A stretch of 11,005 nt of DNA from an uncultured Collinsella sp. Lineage in GTDB: Bacteria; Actinomycetota; Coriobacteriia; Coriobacteriales; Coriobacteriaceae. The notes under the pieces were generated by a model. The model ran no database searches. It had not been told where the DNA came from and worked only from the letters and a program-made list of their open reading frames with translations. Position 1 is the first letter of the stretch. Every line of letters starts with the position of its first letter. Both the position numbers and the translations under genes were made by a program. The stretch lies in assembly GCA_900544465.1 (NCBI GenBank), contig UQVT01000051.1, forward strand, positions 1 through 11,005, given 5' to 3'. Below, piece by piece: positions 1-6,760 of this stretch.

Positions 1-42
1 ATGGGGTTGACGGTGAAGGACGGCAAAATCGAGCTCCTGTAG
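1..42 (+). CDS. C-terminal tail of an upstream gene (partial)
   Basis: The window opens in an open frame that reads MGLTVKDGKIELL and stops at TAG (40-42). The short peptide has ordinary protein composition, and the next gene follows 64 bases later on the same strand, so this is probably the end of a preceding co-directional gene. In many bacteria a YugP-type peptidase gene follows def and fmt, and a 'DGxIxLL' stretch occurs near the end of Fmt. That makes methionyl-tRNA formyltransferase a possible identity, but 13 residues are too few to name it. Another forward frame is also open here, so even the frame is not certain. Confidence 0.35.
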   Translation: MGLTVKDGKIELL

Positions 43-106
43 GGAAGCCTAGCCGGTTGAGTGGGTAAAATGCCTCCAACGTGTAACTCGACTCGGAGGA
101 ATTCGC

Positions 107-811
107 ATGCCTTATTACTATGGATACGGCTTTGGCATCGACCCGCTGTACCTGCTGGTTGTTCTTGTCTGCACGGTGCTTGGCCTTGCCGCGCAGAGCT
201 ATATCAACTCGACGTACAGGACGTGGTCCAAGGTGCGCTCGGACGGCGACACGGGTGCCACGGTCGCTCGTCGCATGCTCGATGCCAACGGTTGCAACGC
301 CGTGGGTATCAAGGGCGTTGCCGGCGAGCTCACCGATCATTACAACCCGCAGGACAACAACCTGTATCTGTCGGATGCCAACCGTTCGGGCGGGTCGGTT
401 GCAAGCGTTGCCGTGGCCTGTCACGAGGCGGGCCATGCTGCCCAGCGTCAAAGTGGTTATGCCATGATGAAGGTACGTACCGCTTTGGTTCCCGTCGTCA
501 ACTTTACCCAGAACACCTGGACGATCGTGCTGCTCATGGGCCTGTTCATGAACATCGCGGGGCTCACGACCCTCGCGCTGGTCTTCTTCTCGTTTAGCGT
601 GCTGTTCCAGCTGGTTACGCTGCCGGTCGAGATCGATGCCAGCCGACGCGCCGTGGCGTATATCGAGCAGTCGGGCATGAGCTCCAAGCAGGTCAACGGT
701 GCCAAGAAGGTCCTGACGGCGGCCGCGCTCACCTACGTGGCGGCGGCGCTCACCTCGATTATTCAGCTGCTCTACCTGATGGCTCGCTACAACAGAAACT
801 CCAACCGATAA
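107..811 (+). CDS. YugP-type membrane zinc metallopeptidase (Zn_peptidase_2 family)
   Basis: This is a 234-residue predicted membrane-bound zinc protease. The zinc-binding signature HEAGH is at residues 106-110, inside VACHEAGHAAQRQ. A downstream LPVEIDASRRA block (about 172-182) carries the glutamate that probably serves as third metal ligand in this family. Hydrophobic segments lie near 14-30, 131-150, 152-172 and 203-227, so the active site sits close to the membrane. The length is normal for the family. The ATG at 107 follows GGAGGA (95-100) at ideal spacing, and the N-terminus is the tyrosine/glycine-rich stretch often seen in these proteins. The physiological substrate is not established. 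The gene is followed by a hairpin and then by xseA on the same strand, so it may share a transcript with the exonuclease VII genes. Confidence 0.9.
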   Translation: MPYYYGYGFGIDPLYLLVVLVCTVLGLAAQSYINSTYRTWSKVRSDGDTGATVARRMLDANGCNAVGIKGVAGELTDHYNPQDNNLYLSDANRSGGSVASVAVACHEAGHAAQRQSGYAMMKVRTALVPVVNFTQNTWTIVLLMGLFMNIAGLTTLALVFFSFSVLFQLVTLPVEIDASRRAVAYIEQSGMSSKQVNGAKKVLTAAALTYVAAALTSIIQLLYLMARYNRNSNR

Positions 812-826
812 CAAGTTGGCTTGACA

Positions 827-858
827 GGCGCCGCGGAGATTCTTGTCCCCGCGGCGCT
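827..858 (+). other. GC-rich intercistronic hairpin between the peptidase gene and xseA
   Basis: Arms GCGCCGCGG (828-836) and CCGCGGCGC (849-857) are perfect reverse complements, with weaker pairing continuing toward the loop. It starts 16 bases after the peptidase stop codon. No T-run follows, so it is not a classical intrinsic terminator. It may be a processing or stability structure, or a weak terminator. Confidence 0.55.
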
Positions 859-916
859 GTACTATGTGTTGGACTTGAATCTGCGCAGGGTCGAAGCCCT
901 TGTGCTCGATGACGAA

Positions 917-922
917 AGGGGG
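917..922 (+). promoter_or_regulatory. Ribosome binding site that decides the xseA start
   Basis: AGGGGG lies four bases before GTG at 927. The in-frame ATG at 909 and TTG at 900 have no Shine-Dalgarno-like sequence at a usable distance; the nearest AGGG is about 18 bases upstream of 909. This is why GTG 927 is preferred as the start. Confidence 0.55.
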
Positions 923-926
923 CTGC

Positions 927-2378
927 GTGGCAGGCTGGAATCTGACCGGCAATACCGTTTCCGCCGAGTTCGACGGATCGGACGAGCAGGAGCGCAAAGA
1001 GCTCAGCGTGAGCCAAGCGGTGGAGATCGCCGCCGGCGCGCTCGATGCCATTCCGCAGTTGAGCGTTTTGGGTGAGGTCACGGGTTTTCGTGGTCCCAAT
1101 GCCCGAAGCGGCCACTGCTACTTCCAGATTAAGGACGACTCGGCGGCCGTCGACTGCATCATCTGGAAGGGCGCCTACCTTAAGCGCACCTTCGATCTGC
1201 GCGACGGCATGCAGGTAAGCTTTAAGGGCAGCTTCAATCTCTACAAGCCTACGGGTCGCATGAGCTTTGTCGCTCGCTCATTCTCGCTGGCGGGGGAGGG
1301 CCTGCTGCGTCAACAAGTGGCGCAACTGGCCGAAAAGCTCCGCCGCGAGGGCCTGATGGACGAAGCGCGCAAGCGCCGTATCCCGGTGTTCTGCTCACGC
1401 GTGGCGGTCGTCACCTCGCTTTCGGGCGCCGTGATCGACGACGTCAAGCGTACGCTGCGCCGTCGCAACCCGCTCGTCGAGCTTGTCTGCGTGGGCGCAA
1501 AGGTCCAGGGCGAGGGCGCGCCGGCAGAGCTTATTGAAGGCTTGCGCCGCGCCGCTGCCATTACGCCGGCGCCCGATTGCATTTTGCTTGTCCGTGGCGG
1601 CGGCTCCTTCGAGGACCTCATGACCTTTAACGACGAGGAGCTTGCCCGTGCGGTGGCGGCTTGCCCCGTGCCCGTGGTGACCGGCATTGGCCATGAGCCC
1701 GATACCTCGATTTGCGACATGGTGAGCGACCGTCGCGCCTCCACGCCAACGGCAGCGGCAGAATCGGTGGCGCCGGCTATGACGGAGTTGGCCGACGTGC
1801 TCGAGACGCGCCATCAACGTCTGGGTGCCGCGATGGCTTCGATGATCGGGTCGGATCAGGTCGATCTGGAAATGCTCGACCAGCGCGGTCGTCGTGCCTG
1901 GGACACCTATACGGCTCGTTTGGTTGACGCGCTCGATGCGGCCGCGTGCCGCCCGTGCCTCAACGATCCAACGTTTATGGTCGAGCGTCGCGAGTCCGAG
2001 CTTGCGCTGACTGCCGATCGACTGTCGGGCGCCATAACGCGTTCGGTTGGGGCCTTCCGCTCCAACTTCGAGCGTCTGCCCGAGCGCTTGATCGCAAGCA
2101 CCTCGGGGCTCGATGGCAAACGCCATGCGCTCACGCTTGCGAGTTCCCGTCTGGAGCATCAGGGGCGCACAATGCTCAACAAGTCAGCTTCCGACTTGGG
2201 CCGTGCAGCGGCTTCGCTCGATGCCCTGTCGCCGCTCAAGGTACTTGCCCGCGGCTATTCCATCGCGTACAGCGATGATGGTGTGGCTACGAGCGCCAAG
2301 AGCTTTAAGCCCGGCGATGCCATCCGCGTGCGTATGGCAGACGGCAACGTGGCTGCAACGGTCGATACGGTCGAGTAA
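927..2378 (+). CDS. xseA: Exodeoxyribonuclease VII large subunit
   Basis: This is the catalytic large subunit of exonuclease VII, which degrades single-stranded DNA to short oligonucleotides and acts with several XseB subunits in DNA repair. Numbered from GTG 927 (483 aa), the N-terminal OB-fold domain includes GHCYFQIKD (62-70). The catalytic domain carries VRGGGSFEDL (222-231), GIGHEPD (253-259) and DRRASTPTAAAE (268-279), all hallmark blocks of the family. A helical region follows, and the end has the conserved LSPLKVLARGYSIA block. The protein is slightly longer than the usual 400-460 residues, mainly because of an N-terminal extension and the helical region. ATG 909 would add six residues. 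xseB follows 42 bases downstream, so the two subunits are probably co-transcribed. Confidence 0.96.
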   Translation: MAGWNLTGNTVSAEFDGSDEQERKELSVSQAVEIAAGALDAIPQLSVLGEVTGFRGPNARSGHCYFQIKDDSAAVDCIIWKGAYLKRTFDLRDGMQVSFKGSFNLYKPTGRMSFVARSFSLAGEGLLRQQVAQLAEKLRREGLMDEARKRRIPVFCSRVAVVTSLSGAVIDDVKRTLRRRNPLVELVCVGAKVQGEGAPAELIEGLRRAAAITPAPDCILLVRGGGSFEDLMTFNDEELARAVAACPVPVVTGIGHEPDTSICDMVSDRRASTPTAAAESVAPAMTELADVLETRHQRLGAAMASMIGSDQVDLEMLDQRGRRAWDTYTARLVDALDAAACRPCLNDPTFMVERRESELALTADRLSGAITRSVGAFRSNFERLPERLIASTSGLDGKRHALTLASSRLEHQGRTMLNKSASDLGRAAASLDALSPLKVLARGYSIAYSDDGVATSAKSFKPGDAIRVRMADGNVAATVDTVE

Positions 2379-2420
2379 CCCGCGTTTCATAGCGATAAAC
2401 CTTTAGGAAAGGAAACAGAT

Positions 2421-2687
2421 ATGGCAGAGAAGACCCCGGTCGAGCAGCTTACGTACAAGCAGGCCTCGCAGGAGCTGGAGCTCATCATCCGCAGCCTGGA
2501 GTCGGGCGATATGGAGCTCGAGGAGTCGCTCGAGAGCTATACCCGCGGCGTCGAGCTCCTCAAGAGCCTGCGCACCCGCCTGTCCGATGCCGAGCAGAAG
2601 GTCTCGGTGCTTCTTAAGGACGTCGACGGCAACGACGTGCTCGCCGACGGCGAAGCCGCCAACACCGACGACAACCTCTCGTTCTAA
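2421..2687 (+). CDS. xseB: Exodeoxyribonuclease VII small subunit
   Basis: An 88-residue protein of normal size for XseB, the small helical subunit that packs onto the coiled-coil region of XseA to make the active exonuclease VII. The family pattern is clear: LTYKQASQELELIIRSLESG (10-29), followed by MELEESLESYTRGVELLKSL, then an LSDAEQKVSVL segment. The last 20 or so residues are acidic and probably disordered. The ATG at 2421 is preceded by AGGAAAGGAAA (2405-2415). It follows xseA by 42 bases with no terminator between, consistent with an xseA-xseB operon. The 109-bp palindromic element begins 21 bases after its stop. Confidence 0.95.
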   Translation: MAEKTPVEQLTYKQASQELELIIRSLESGDMELEESLESYTRGVELLKSLRTRLSDAEQKVSVLLKDVDGNDVLADGEAANTDDNLSF

Positions 2688-2708
2688 CCATCCCACAGCC
2701 CACTTTGG

Positions 2709-2817
2709 GGTAGTCTTTTTGGGACGGGGCTTTTTTGACTACCCTTTGGCGACGGCTCGCCGAGCACTTGCTTTTGCGAAAAAGTAGTCAAAAAAGCCCC
2801 GTCCCAAAAAGACTACC
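2709..2817. repeat. 109-bp MITE-like palindromic element with 34-bp perfect inverted arms
   Basis: Positions 2709-2742 and 2784-2817 are perfect 34-bp reverse complements, each containing T5/A5 and T6/A6 runs around a GGGACGGGGC core. The 41-bp centre has two small hairpins: GGCGA/TCGCC (2748-2761) and CTTTT/AAAAG (2771-2784, loop GCGA). The arms are flanked exactly by TTGG on both sides (2705-2708 and 2818-2821), which looks like a 4-bp target duplication. There is no coding capacity. It lies between the xseB stop and the HIT start without disturbing the HIT ribosome binding site. As RNA it would form a very long hairpin from either strand, so it could also act as a bidirectional processing or termination structure. 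Confidence 0.8.
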
Positions 2818-2842
2818 TTGGTCTGTAAGAAAGGAACCAGCC

Positions 2843-3178
2843 ATGTGTGATTGCATCTTCTGTAAAATCGCCAACCACGAGATCCCCTCGACTGTTGTCT
2901 ACGAGGACGACCAGGTCATCGCCTTCGACGACCTCAACCCCCAGGCGCCGGTCCACACGCTCGTGATCCCCAAGAAGCACTACAGCGACATCGCCGACAA
3001 CGTGCCTGCCGAGACCATGGGCGCCATGGCCCATGCCATCCAGGAGGTCGCTAAGGCCAAGGGCCTGGAGGACGGTTTCCGCGTCATCTCCAACAAGGGC
3101 GTCAACGCCGGTCAGACCGTCATGCACTTCCACATGCACGTCCTCGGCGGCAAGAACCTGGGCGAGAACCTCATCTGA
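2843..3178 (+). CDS. HIT-family (HinT-like) nucleotide hydrolase
   Basis: A 111-residue histidine-triad protein of the HinT branch, a family that hydrolyses purine nucleoside phosphoramidates and similar adenylated compounds in the cytoplasm. The catalytic triad HFHMHV is at 95-100 (H95, H97, H99). CIFCKI near the N-terminus (C4, C7), with H46 and H95, matches the zinc site seen in many bacterial members. The central LNPQAPVHTLVIPKKH block (31-46) is also typical. The length is normal. The frame stays open upstream into the palindromic element, but ATG 2843 is chosen because AAAGGAA (2830-2836) precedes it and the family start aligns here. The specific substrate is unknown. Confidence 0.93.
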   Translation: MCDCIFCKIANHEIPSTVVYEDDQVIAFDDLNPQAPVHTLVIPKKHYSDIADNVPAETMGAMAHAIQEVAKAKGLEDGFRVISNKGVNAGQTVMHFHMHVLGGKNLGENLI

Positions 3179-3219
3179 GGACGCACAGCCCGTCGCCTTG
3201 GCTGCCTTTGGAGTAACCT

Positions 3220-4110
3220 ATGCTGCTTTCTCAACTCGAATACCTTCAAGCGGTAGCGAACTACGGCGGCGTGCGCAAAGCGGCTCGCGCCGTTCACGTG
3301 AGCCCACAGGCCGTTTCGTCGGCAATCAAAAAGTTGGAATCTGAGTATCAGATTGTTTTGCTCGACCGATCGGCGGGGGAGGCTGTTTTGTCTCCGGCGG
3401 GCAGAGAATTTGCGTGTCGTGCACGCGTGATCCTGGCACAAGTCGACGATCTCAAAAAGTACGCTCAATCGGGGAACGGCGGCGTTTCGCCCGACGGCCA
3501 CTTCCGTCTTTACGCCCCCTGTCTTCACGGGCGGGGGCGTCTTTTTTCCGAAAACTGGTACGACTCGTTTGAAAGCTCGCACCCCCAGATTCACCTTGAT
3601 GTTTGGCATCAGCCAACGGCCACATGCTTTGAGTCGCTTATGCTTGGAATTTCGGACGCGGCCATCTCATTTGAGGAACCAAGGGACAGCGTCCTTTCTT
3701 CGAAATACTTGGGTGAAAAGGAGCTCAAGGTTCTTTCGTGTCCAGCGGGTCATCAATCTGTGGGCGCCATGACCATTCGCGAGCTACTGAGCGGCAGGCT
3801 CGCTGTTCCCATTAATTTGTCACCCTGTCTCAATGCGATTAACCAATGCCCTGAAGCCCAGCTTGTCAATTTTCGCTTCCGTGATGTTGAATACGGAAGC
3901 AGGGCTCAGGCTGAGTTTCTTCAAGCCGGGGGATTGATATTGAGTTTGTCTGGGTCCTCTCTCGCATCGGATGGATCAGAAGTGAGTGAGTGCTCCATTG
4001 AAGCCTCGCATGACGTGGCCTTGCCCATCTATTTTTGCTATCGACAAAATGCCTGGACCGATCGACACCAGACGGTTTTTCTGCACCTATTGCGTCATCT
4101 TGCTTCGTGA
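3220..4110 (+). CDS. LysR-type transcriptional regulator
   Basis: A 296-residue regulator of normal LysR length. The N-terminal winged helix-turn-helix covers about residues 1-60 (LEYLQAVANYGGVRKAARAV, then HVSPQAVSSAIKKLE), and the effector-binding region begins near residue 88 (GHFRLYAPCL). The C-terminal domain is divergent and gives no clue to the ligand. The start ATG 3220 has GGAG (3210-3213) at good spacing, 41 bases after the HIT stop. Codon use is visibly less GC-rich than in the flanking genes. The MFS transporter gene follows 119 bases downstream on the same strand and is the most likely regulatory target. A terminator-like hairpin lies inside the coding sequence (3512-3547). The frame is intact. 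Confidence 0.9.
   Translation: MLLSQLEYLQAVANYGGVRKAARAVHVSPQAVSSAIKKLESEYQIVLLDRSAGEAVLSPAGREFACRARVILAQVDDLKKYAQSGNGGVSPDGHFRLYAPCLHGRGRLFSENWYDSFESSHPQIHLDVWHQPTATCFESLMLGISDAAISFEEPRDSVLSSKYLGEKELKVLSCPAGHQSVGAMTIRELLSGRLAVPINLSPCLNAINQCPEAQLVNFRFRDVEYGSRAQAEFLQAGGLILSLSGSSLASDGSEVSECSIEASHDVALPIYFCYRQNAWTDRHQTVFLHLLRHLAS
3512..3547 (+). terminator. Terminator-like hairpin inside the LysR coding sequence
   Basis: ACGCCCCC (3512-3519) and GGGGGCGT (3533-3540) are perfect complements with a 13-base loop, followed directly by CTTTTTT (3541-3547). This has the form of a factor-independent terminator in the sense orientation, located about one third into the regulator gene. Whether it terminates while being translated is not known. 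It could arise by chance from the codons for the PCLHGRGRLFS segment. Confidence 0.45.
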
Positions 4111-4128
4111 AATTAATTGGCTTCGAGA

Positions 4129-4147
4129 CGTCAAGTGATTATTGACG
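4129..4147. promoter_or_regulatory. Dyad in the LysR-MFS gap, possible operator
   Basis: CGTCAA (4129-4134) and TTGACG (4142-4147) form a perfect inverted repeat around GTGATTA. It lies in the 119-bp gap between the regulator and the transporter, where an operator for the neighbouring LysR protein would be expected. TTGACG also resembles a -35 box, but no convincing -10 sits 16-18 bases downstream. The match is not the strict T-N11-A LysR spacing, so binding is speculative. Confidence 0.3.
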
Positions 4148-4229
4148 CCTTGTAACACATAGCTGACAGCTTTGCCCTCATGCTTTTCCAAGATTCTGAT
4201 TTAGATTGCTGGCTCTTGGAGGGCGGAGC

Positions 4230-5513
4230 ATGAAAAACCGTACGGTTTTGCTTTATATGACGTTCGTTTTTCTGTCGAACTTCAGCACCATTTTGTATTT
4301 TCTGACGGTTTATCTTGAATTCGTCGGATTCTCGATGGTAGCGATTTCTAGCATGATGATTGCATACCAAGTGAGTAAGTTCATTCTTGAGGTTCCTACT
4401 GGTTATATTGCTGACAGGTTTGGACGAAAGACAAGCGGTCTCGTTGGCGTCGTGGGAATGCTTGGATACTACGCCGCCCTACTTTTCGCCCGTTCTCCTC
4501 TGCTTTTAATCGGCGCGTTTGCTCTCAAAGGATTTGCAGTTGCATGTGTGAGCGGATCCATAGAAGCGATCTACATTGACAGCGTCTCTCAGGACCAGCT
4601 CGTAAGACTTAATGTCGTTGAGCGATTTGTTTTCTATGCCTCTTATGCCATCTCCGCTTGCGTGGGCGGTTTCATTTCGTCTGTCGGTGCATATCTCATT
4701 GGTCTTTCGGCAGATATCATCGCAATGGTGTTGACGTTGGTTGTCGTTGTCTGCATTCCTGAGATGCGAAGAGAGGGCGCTGCGGCGACACCTGAACGTG
4801 GAATTAGCCCGAAGATGATCGGTGCCGCTATTGCGTGTAATGGTATTCTTCGTTCGGCGTTCATCATGGACTGTTCTCAGGCATTTGCTTTTGTTGCTCT
4901 GGAAGACTTTTTCTCACTGCTGCTTGCGGGTCGCGGAATGAATGCCGTCGCTTCGGGTGTGATCATTGCGGTCCAGCTTCTTGCCTCGGCCTCCATGGGG
5001 CTTATTGTGCCCAGTGTGATTGCTCATGTCGACAAGGGCCGTTTTGCGCGTATTTGCGGCATCGTGCGCCTTTCCCTGGCTGCTCTGTTTTTGATTCCCT
5101 TTACTCCGGTCTATTTGCTGCCCGTGTTCTATGTACTGCAGACGGTCGCGTACTCGTTATTTGCTCCAATTAAATACTCAATTTTTCAAAATGCTGTCGA
5201 TTCTTCGATGCGCTGTTCACTGATTTCGGTCCAAAGCCAGATGGTGGCGGTGGGTGCCATCCTTTTCTATCTGTTCAATGCTGCGTTGAGCAGCATCGCG
5301 GGCATTCGAGTCGTATTGCTTGTTGCGCTCGGCTTGTTGCGCTCGGGATTTCTTCCCTGGTGTATATCCCCGCGCTATTTCGTCTTACAAGTCAAAGGCC
5401 ATGAGTATTTAGGCACCGATAACTTATATATCAACGCAATAAACCCGAGCGCGAGGGCGTTTGGGTTTATTATTGAGGCGTATGTAACCTGGCGGCGCCA
5501 CACCGCCTGTTAG
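4230..5513 (+). CDS. MFS transporter with a frameshifted, extended C-terminus
   Basis: A major facilitator superfamily membrane transporter of 427 residues as read. The MFS motif A, GYIADRFGRKTS, is at 58-69 between the second and third membrane segments, and about twelve hydrophobic segments follow. The substrate cannot be told. ATG 4230 has GGAGG (4218-4222) seven bases upstream; an upstream TTG at 4206 lacks such a site. A perfect 14-bp tandem duplication (5318-5345) shifts the frame in the last membrane segment. With one copy removed, the protein would end ISSLVYIPALFRLTSQRP at TGA 5402-5404, giving 386 residues and a normal basic MFS tail. As it stands, about 60 non-homologous residues are read through a terminator-like hairpin to within 11 bases of the acetate kinase start. 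It may be impaired or a recent pseudogene. The LysR gene upstream is its probable regulator. Confidence 0.85.
   Translation: MKNRTVLLYMTFVFLSNFSTILYFLTVYLEFVGFSMVAISSMMIAYQVSKFILEVPTGYIADRFGRKTSGLVGVVGMLGYYAALLFARSPLLLIGAFALKGFAVACVSGSIEAIYIDSVSQDQLVRLNVVERFVFYASYAISACVGGFISSVGAYLIGLSADIIAMVLTLVVVVCIPEMRREGAAATPERGISPKMIGAAIACNGILRSAFIMDCSQAFAFVALEDFFSLLLAGRGMNAVASGVIIAVQLLASASMGLIVPSVIAHVDKGRFARICGIVRLSLAALFLIPFTPVYLLPVFYVLQTVAYSLFAPIKYSIFQNAVDSSMRCSLISVQSQMVAVGAILFYLFNAALSSIAGIRVVLLVALGLLRSGFLPWCISPRYFVLQVKGHEYLGTDNLYINAINPSARAFGFIIEAYVTWRRHTAC
5318..5345 (+). repeat. 14-bp perfect tandem duplication in the MFS gene
   Basis: GCTTGTTGCGCTCG occurs twice head to tail (5318-5331 and 5332-5345). 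Fourteen is not a multiple of three, so the second copy shifts the reading frame. Collapsing the repeat restores a plausible transporter C-terminus and a stop at 5402-5404. Replication slippage is the simplest origin; a sequencing or assembly error cannot be excluded from sequence alone. Confidence 0.9.
5438..5474 (+). terminator. Hairpin terminator after the ancestral MFS stop, upstream of ackA copy 1
   Basis: AATAAACCCGAGCGC (5438-5452) pairs with GCGTTTGGGTTTATT (5457-5471) over 15 positions, two of them G-U, closing a GAGG loop. TATT follows. It starts 34 bases after the inferred original MFS stop codon and ends 51 bases before the acetate kinase start. It is best explained as the transporter's terminator, although it could also lie in the leader of ackA copy 1. 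Confidence 0.7.
5491..5507 (+). other. Small hairpin just upstream of ackA copy 1
   Basis: GGCGG (5491-5495) and CCGCC (5503-5507) can pair around a seven-base loop, ending eight bases before the AGGGAG ribosome binding site (5515-5520). It may affect translation start but could be fortuitous. No convincing promoter was found between the preceding terminator and the gene. Confidence 0.3.
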
Positions 5514-5524
5514 TAGGGAGACAC

Positions 5525-6703
5525 ATGAACGTTCTGGTCGTCAACGCGGGATCTTCGACCCTTAAGTATCAGGTCATCGACACCAAGTCCCATAAGGTGT
5601 CCGCAAAGGGCTCCTGCGAGCGCGTCTGCTTTACCGGTGGTACCTTCACCCATGCTGCCAATGGCTCCAAGAAGGTGACCGAGAACATCGAGTTCCCCGA
5701 CCACAAGGTCGCCATCGAGGTCGTCCTGAAGGACCTTGAGGCCAACGGCGTCAAGATCGAGGGCATCGGCCACCGTATCGTTCAGGGCGGTTGGTACTTT
5801 GGTGATTCCTCCCTCGTCGACGAGGACGTCCTCGCCAAGATTCGCGAGGTCGCCCCGCTGGCGCCGCTGCACAACAACCCCGAGGCCAACGTTATCGAGT
5901 ACTGCCTGGAGCAGTATCCCGATCTGCCCAACGTCACGGTCTACGACACCGCTTTCCACTTCAACATGCCCGAGGTCGCCAAGACCTACGCCCTTCCCAA
6001 GGATGTTTGCGACAAGCTGCACATCCGTAAGTACGGCGCCCACGGCACCAGCTATCGCTACATCTCCAAGAAGGTCGCCGAGATGACCAACGGCGAGGCC
6101 CGCAAGGTCGTCGTGTGCCATATCGGCTCCGGCGCTTCCCTGTGCGCCATCGAGGACGGCAAGTGCATGGACACCACCATGGGCTTGACGCCGCTCGACG
6201 GCGTCATGATGGGCACCCGCTGCGGCTCCATCGACCCGGCTACCGTGTGCTACCTGCAGCGCGAGGGTGGCTACACCTTCGACGAGGTCGACGAGATGAT
6301 GAACAAGAAGTCTGGCCTTTTGGCTGTGACCGGTGGCAAGACCAACGACTGCCGCAACGTTGAGGAGCTCGCCGCTGCTGGTGACCCCGAGGCTCAGCTC
6401 GCCTTCGATATGTTCGTCTACAAGATTGCCGCTAAGGCCGCCGAGATGGCCACCTCCATGTGCGGCATGGACACCCTGGTCTTTACCGCCGGCATCGGCG
6501 AGCACGCTCCGGCCGTTCGCGCTGGCGTGGCCGATCGTCTGGCCTTTATGGGCGTCAAGATGGATCACGCCCGTAATGCCCTGCGTGGCGACGGCGCTTG
6601 GTGCCTGTCCGCCAAGGATTCCAAGGTCAAGATTTTCGTCATCCCTACGGACGAGGAGTTCATGATCGCTTCCGACGTCGAGCGCATCGTCAACGGCAAG
6701 TAA
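5525..6703 (+). CDS. ackA: Acetate kinase, copy 1 (non-consensus active-site residues)
   Basis: A 392-residue ASKHA-fold kinase that transfers phosphate between acetyl phosphate and ADP, giving acetate and ATP. Signatures seen: NAGSST (7-12), HRIVQGG (83-89, R84), D141, GAHGTS (171-176, H173), DTTMGLTPLDG (216-226), GTRCGSIDP (230-238, R232), GIGE (323-326) and PTDEE (374-378). Most catalytic residues are present. It departs from the family consensus at three sites where copy 2 does not: T12 instead of serine in NAGSSS, Y177 instead of histidine in HGTSHRY, and S202 instead of asparagine in HLGNGAS. It has AGGGAG (5515-5520) before ATG 5525 and its own terminator. It is about 60% identical by eye to the gene that follows. 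Its catalytic role is likely but less certain than for copy 2. Confidence 0.95.
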   Translation: MNVLVVNAGSSTLKYQVIDTKSHKVSAKGSCERVCFTGGTFTHAANGSKKVTENIEFPDHKVAIEVVLKDLEANGVKIEGIGHRIVQGGWYFGDSSLVDEDVLAKIREVAPLAPLHNNPEANVIEYCLEQYPDLPNVTVYDTAFHFNMPEVAKTYALPKDVCDKLHIRKYGAHGTSYRYISKKVAEMTNGEARKVVVCHIGSGASLCAIEDGKCMDTTMGLTPLDGVMMGTRCGSIDPATVCYLQREGGYTFDEVDEMMNKKSGLLAVTGGKTNDCRNVEELAAAGDPEAQLAFDMFVYKIAAKAAEMATSMCGMDTLVFTAGIGEHAPAVRAGVADRLAFMGVKMDHARNALRGDGAWCLSAKDSKVKIFVIPTDEEFMIASDVERIVNGK

Positions 6704-6710
6704 TTGCAAG

Positions 6711-6753
6711 AGGGGAGGGGCTGGACGACCGAGCGCCGTTCAGCCCCTCTTTT
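6711..6753 (+). terminator. Intrinsic terminator after ackA copy 1
   Basis: GAGGGGCTG (6715-6723) and CAGCCCCTC (6741-6749) are perfect complements, with further pairing inside (GAC/GTT-type up to 6727/6737). The stem is followed by TTTT (6750-6753). It begins eight bases after the stop codon and suggests that the two acetate kinase genes are separate transcription units. Confidence 0.85.
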
Positions 6754-6760
6754 GCGCTCG

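Noticed and set aside
821..826. TTGACA, a perfect -35 sequence, between the peptidase gene and xseA
   Set aside because: No -10-like sequence lies 16-18 bases downstream; the nearest TACTAT is 33 bases away, and a hairpin occupies the spacer.
2709..2817. Possible CRISPR repeat or plain rho-independent terminator
   Set aside because: There is a single inverted pair with no direct-repeat/spacer periodicity, and no T-run follows the second arm. A MITE-like palindrome fits better.
5404..5513. Genuine C-terminal domain of the MFS transporter
   Set aside because: The residues after the duplication have no membrane or domain pattern, cross a terminator-like hairpin, and are replaced by a normal MFS ending when one 14-bp copy is removed.
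5510..6709. Long minus-strand open frame (399 codons) opposite ackA copy 1
   Set aside because: It is the antisense shadow of a clearly recognisable acetate kinase in GC-rich DNA. Its translation is low-complexity (rich in G, V, L, D, H) and matches no family pattern.
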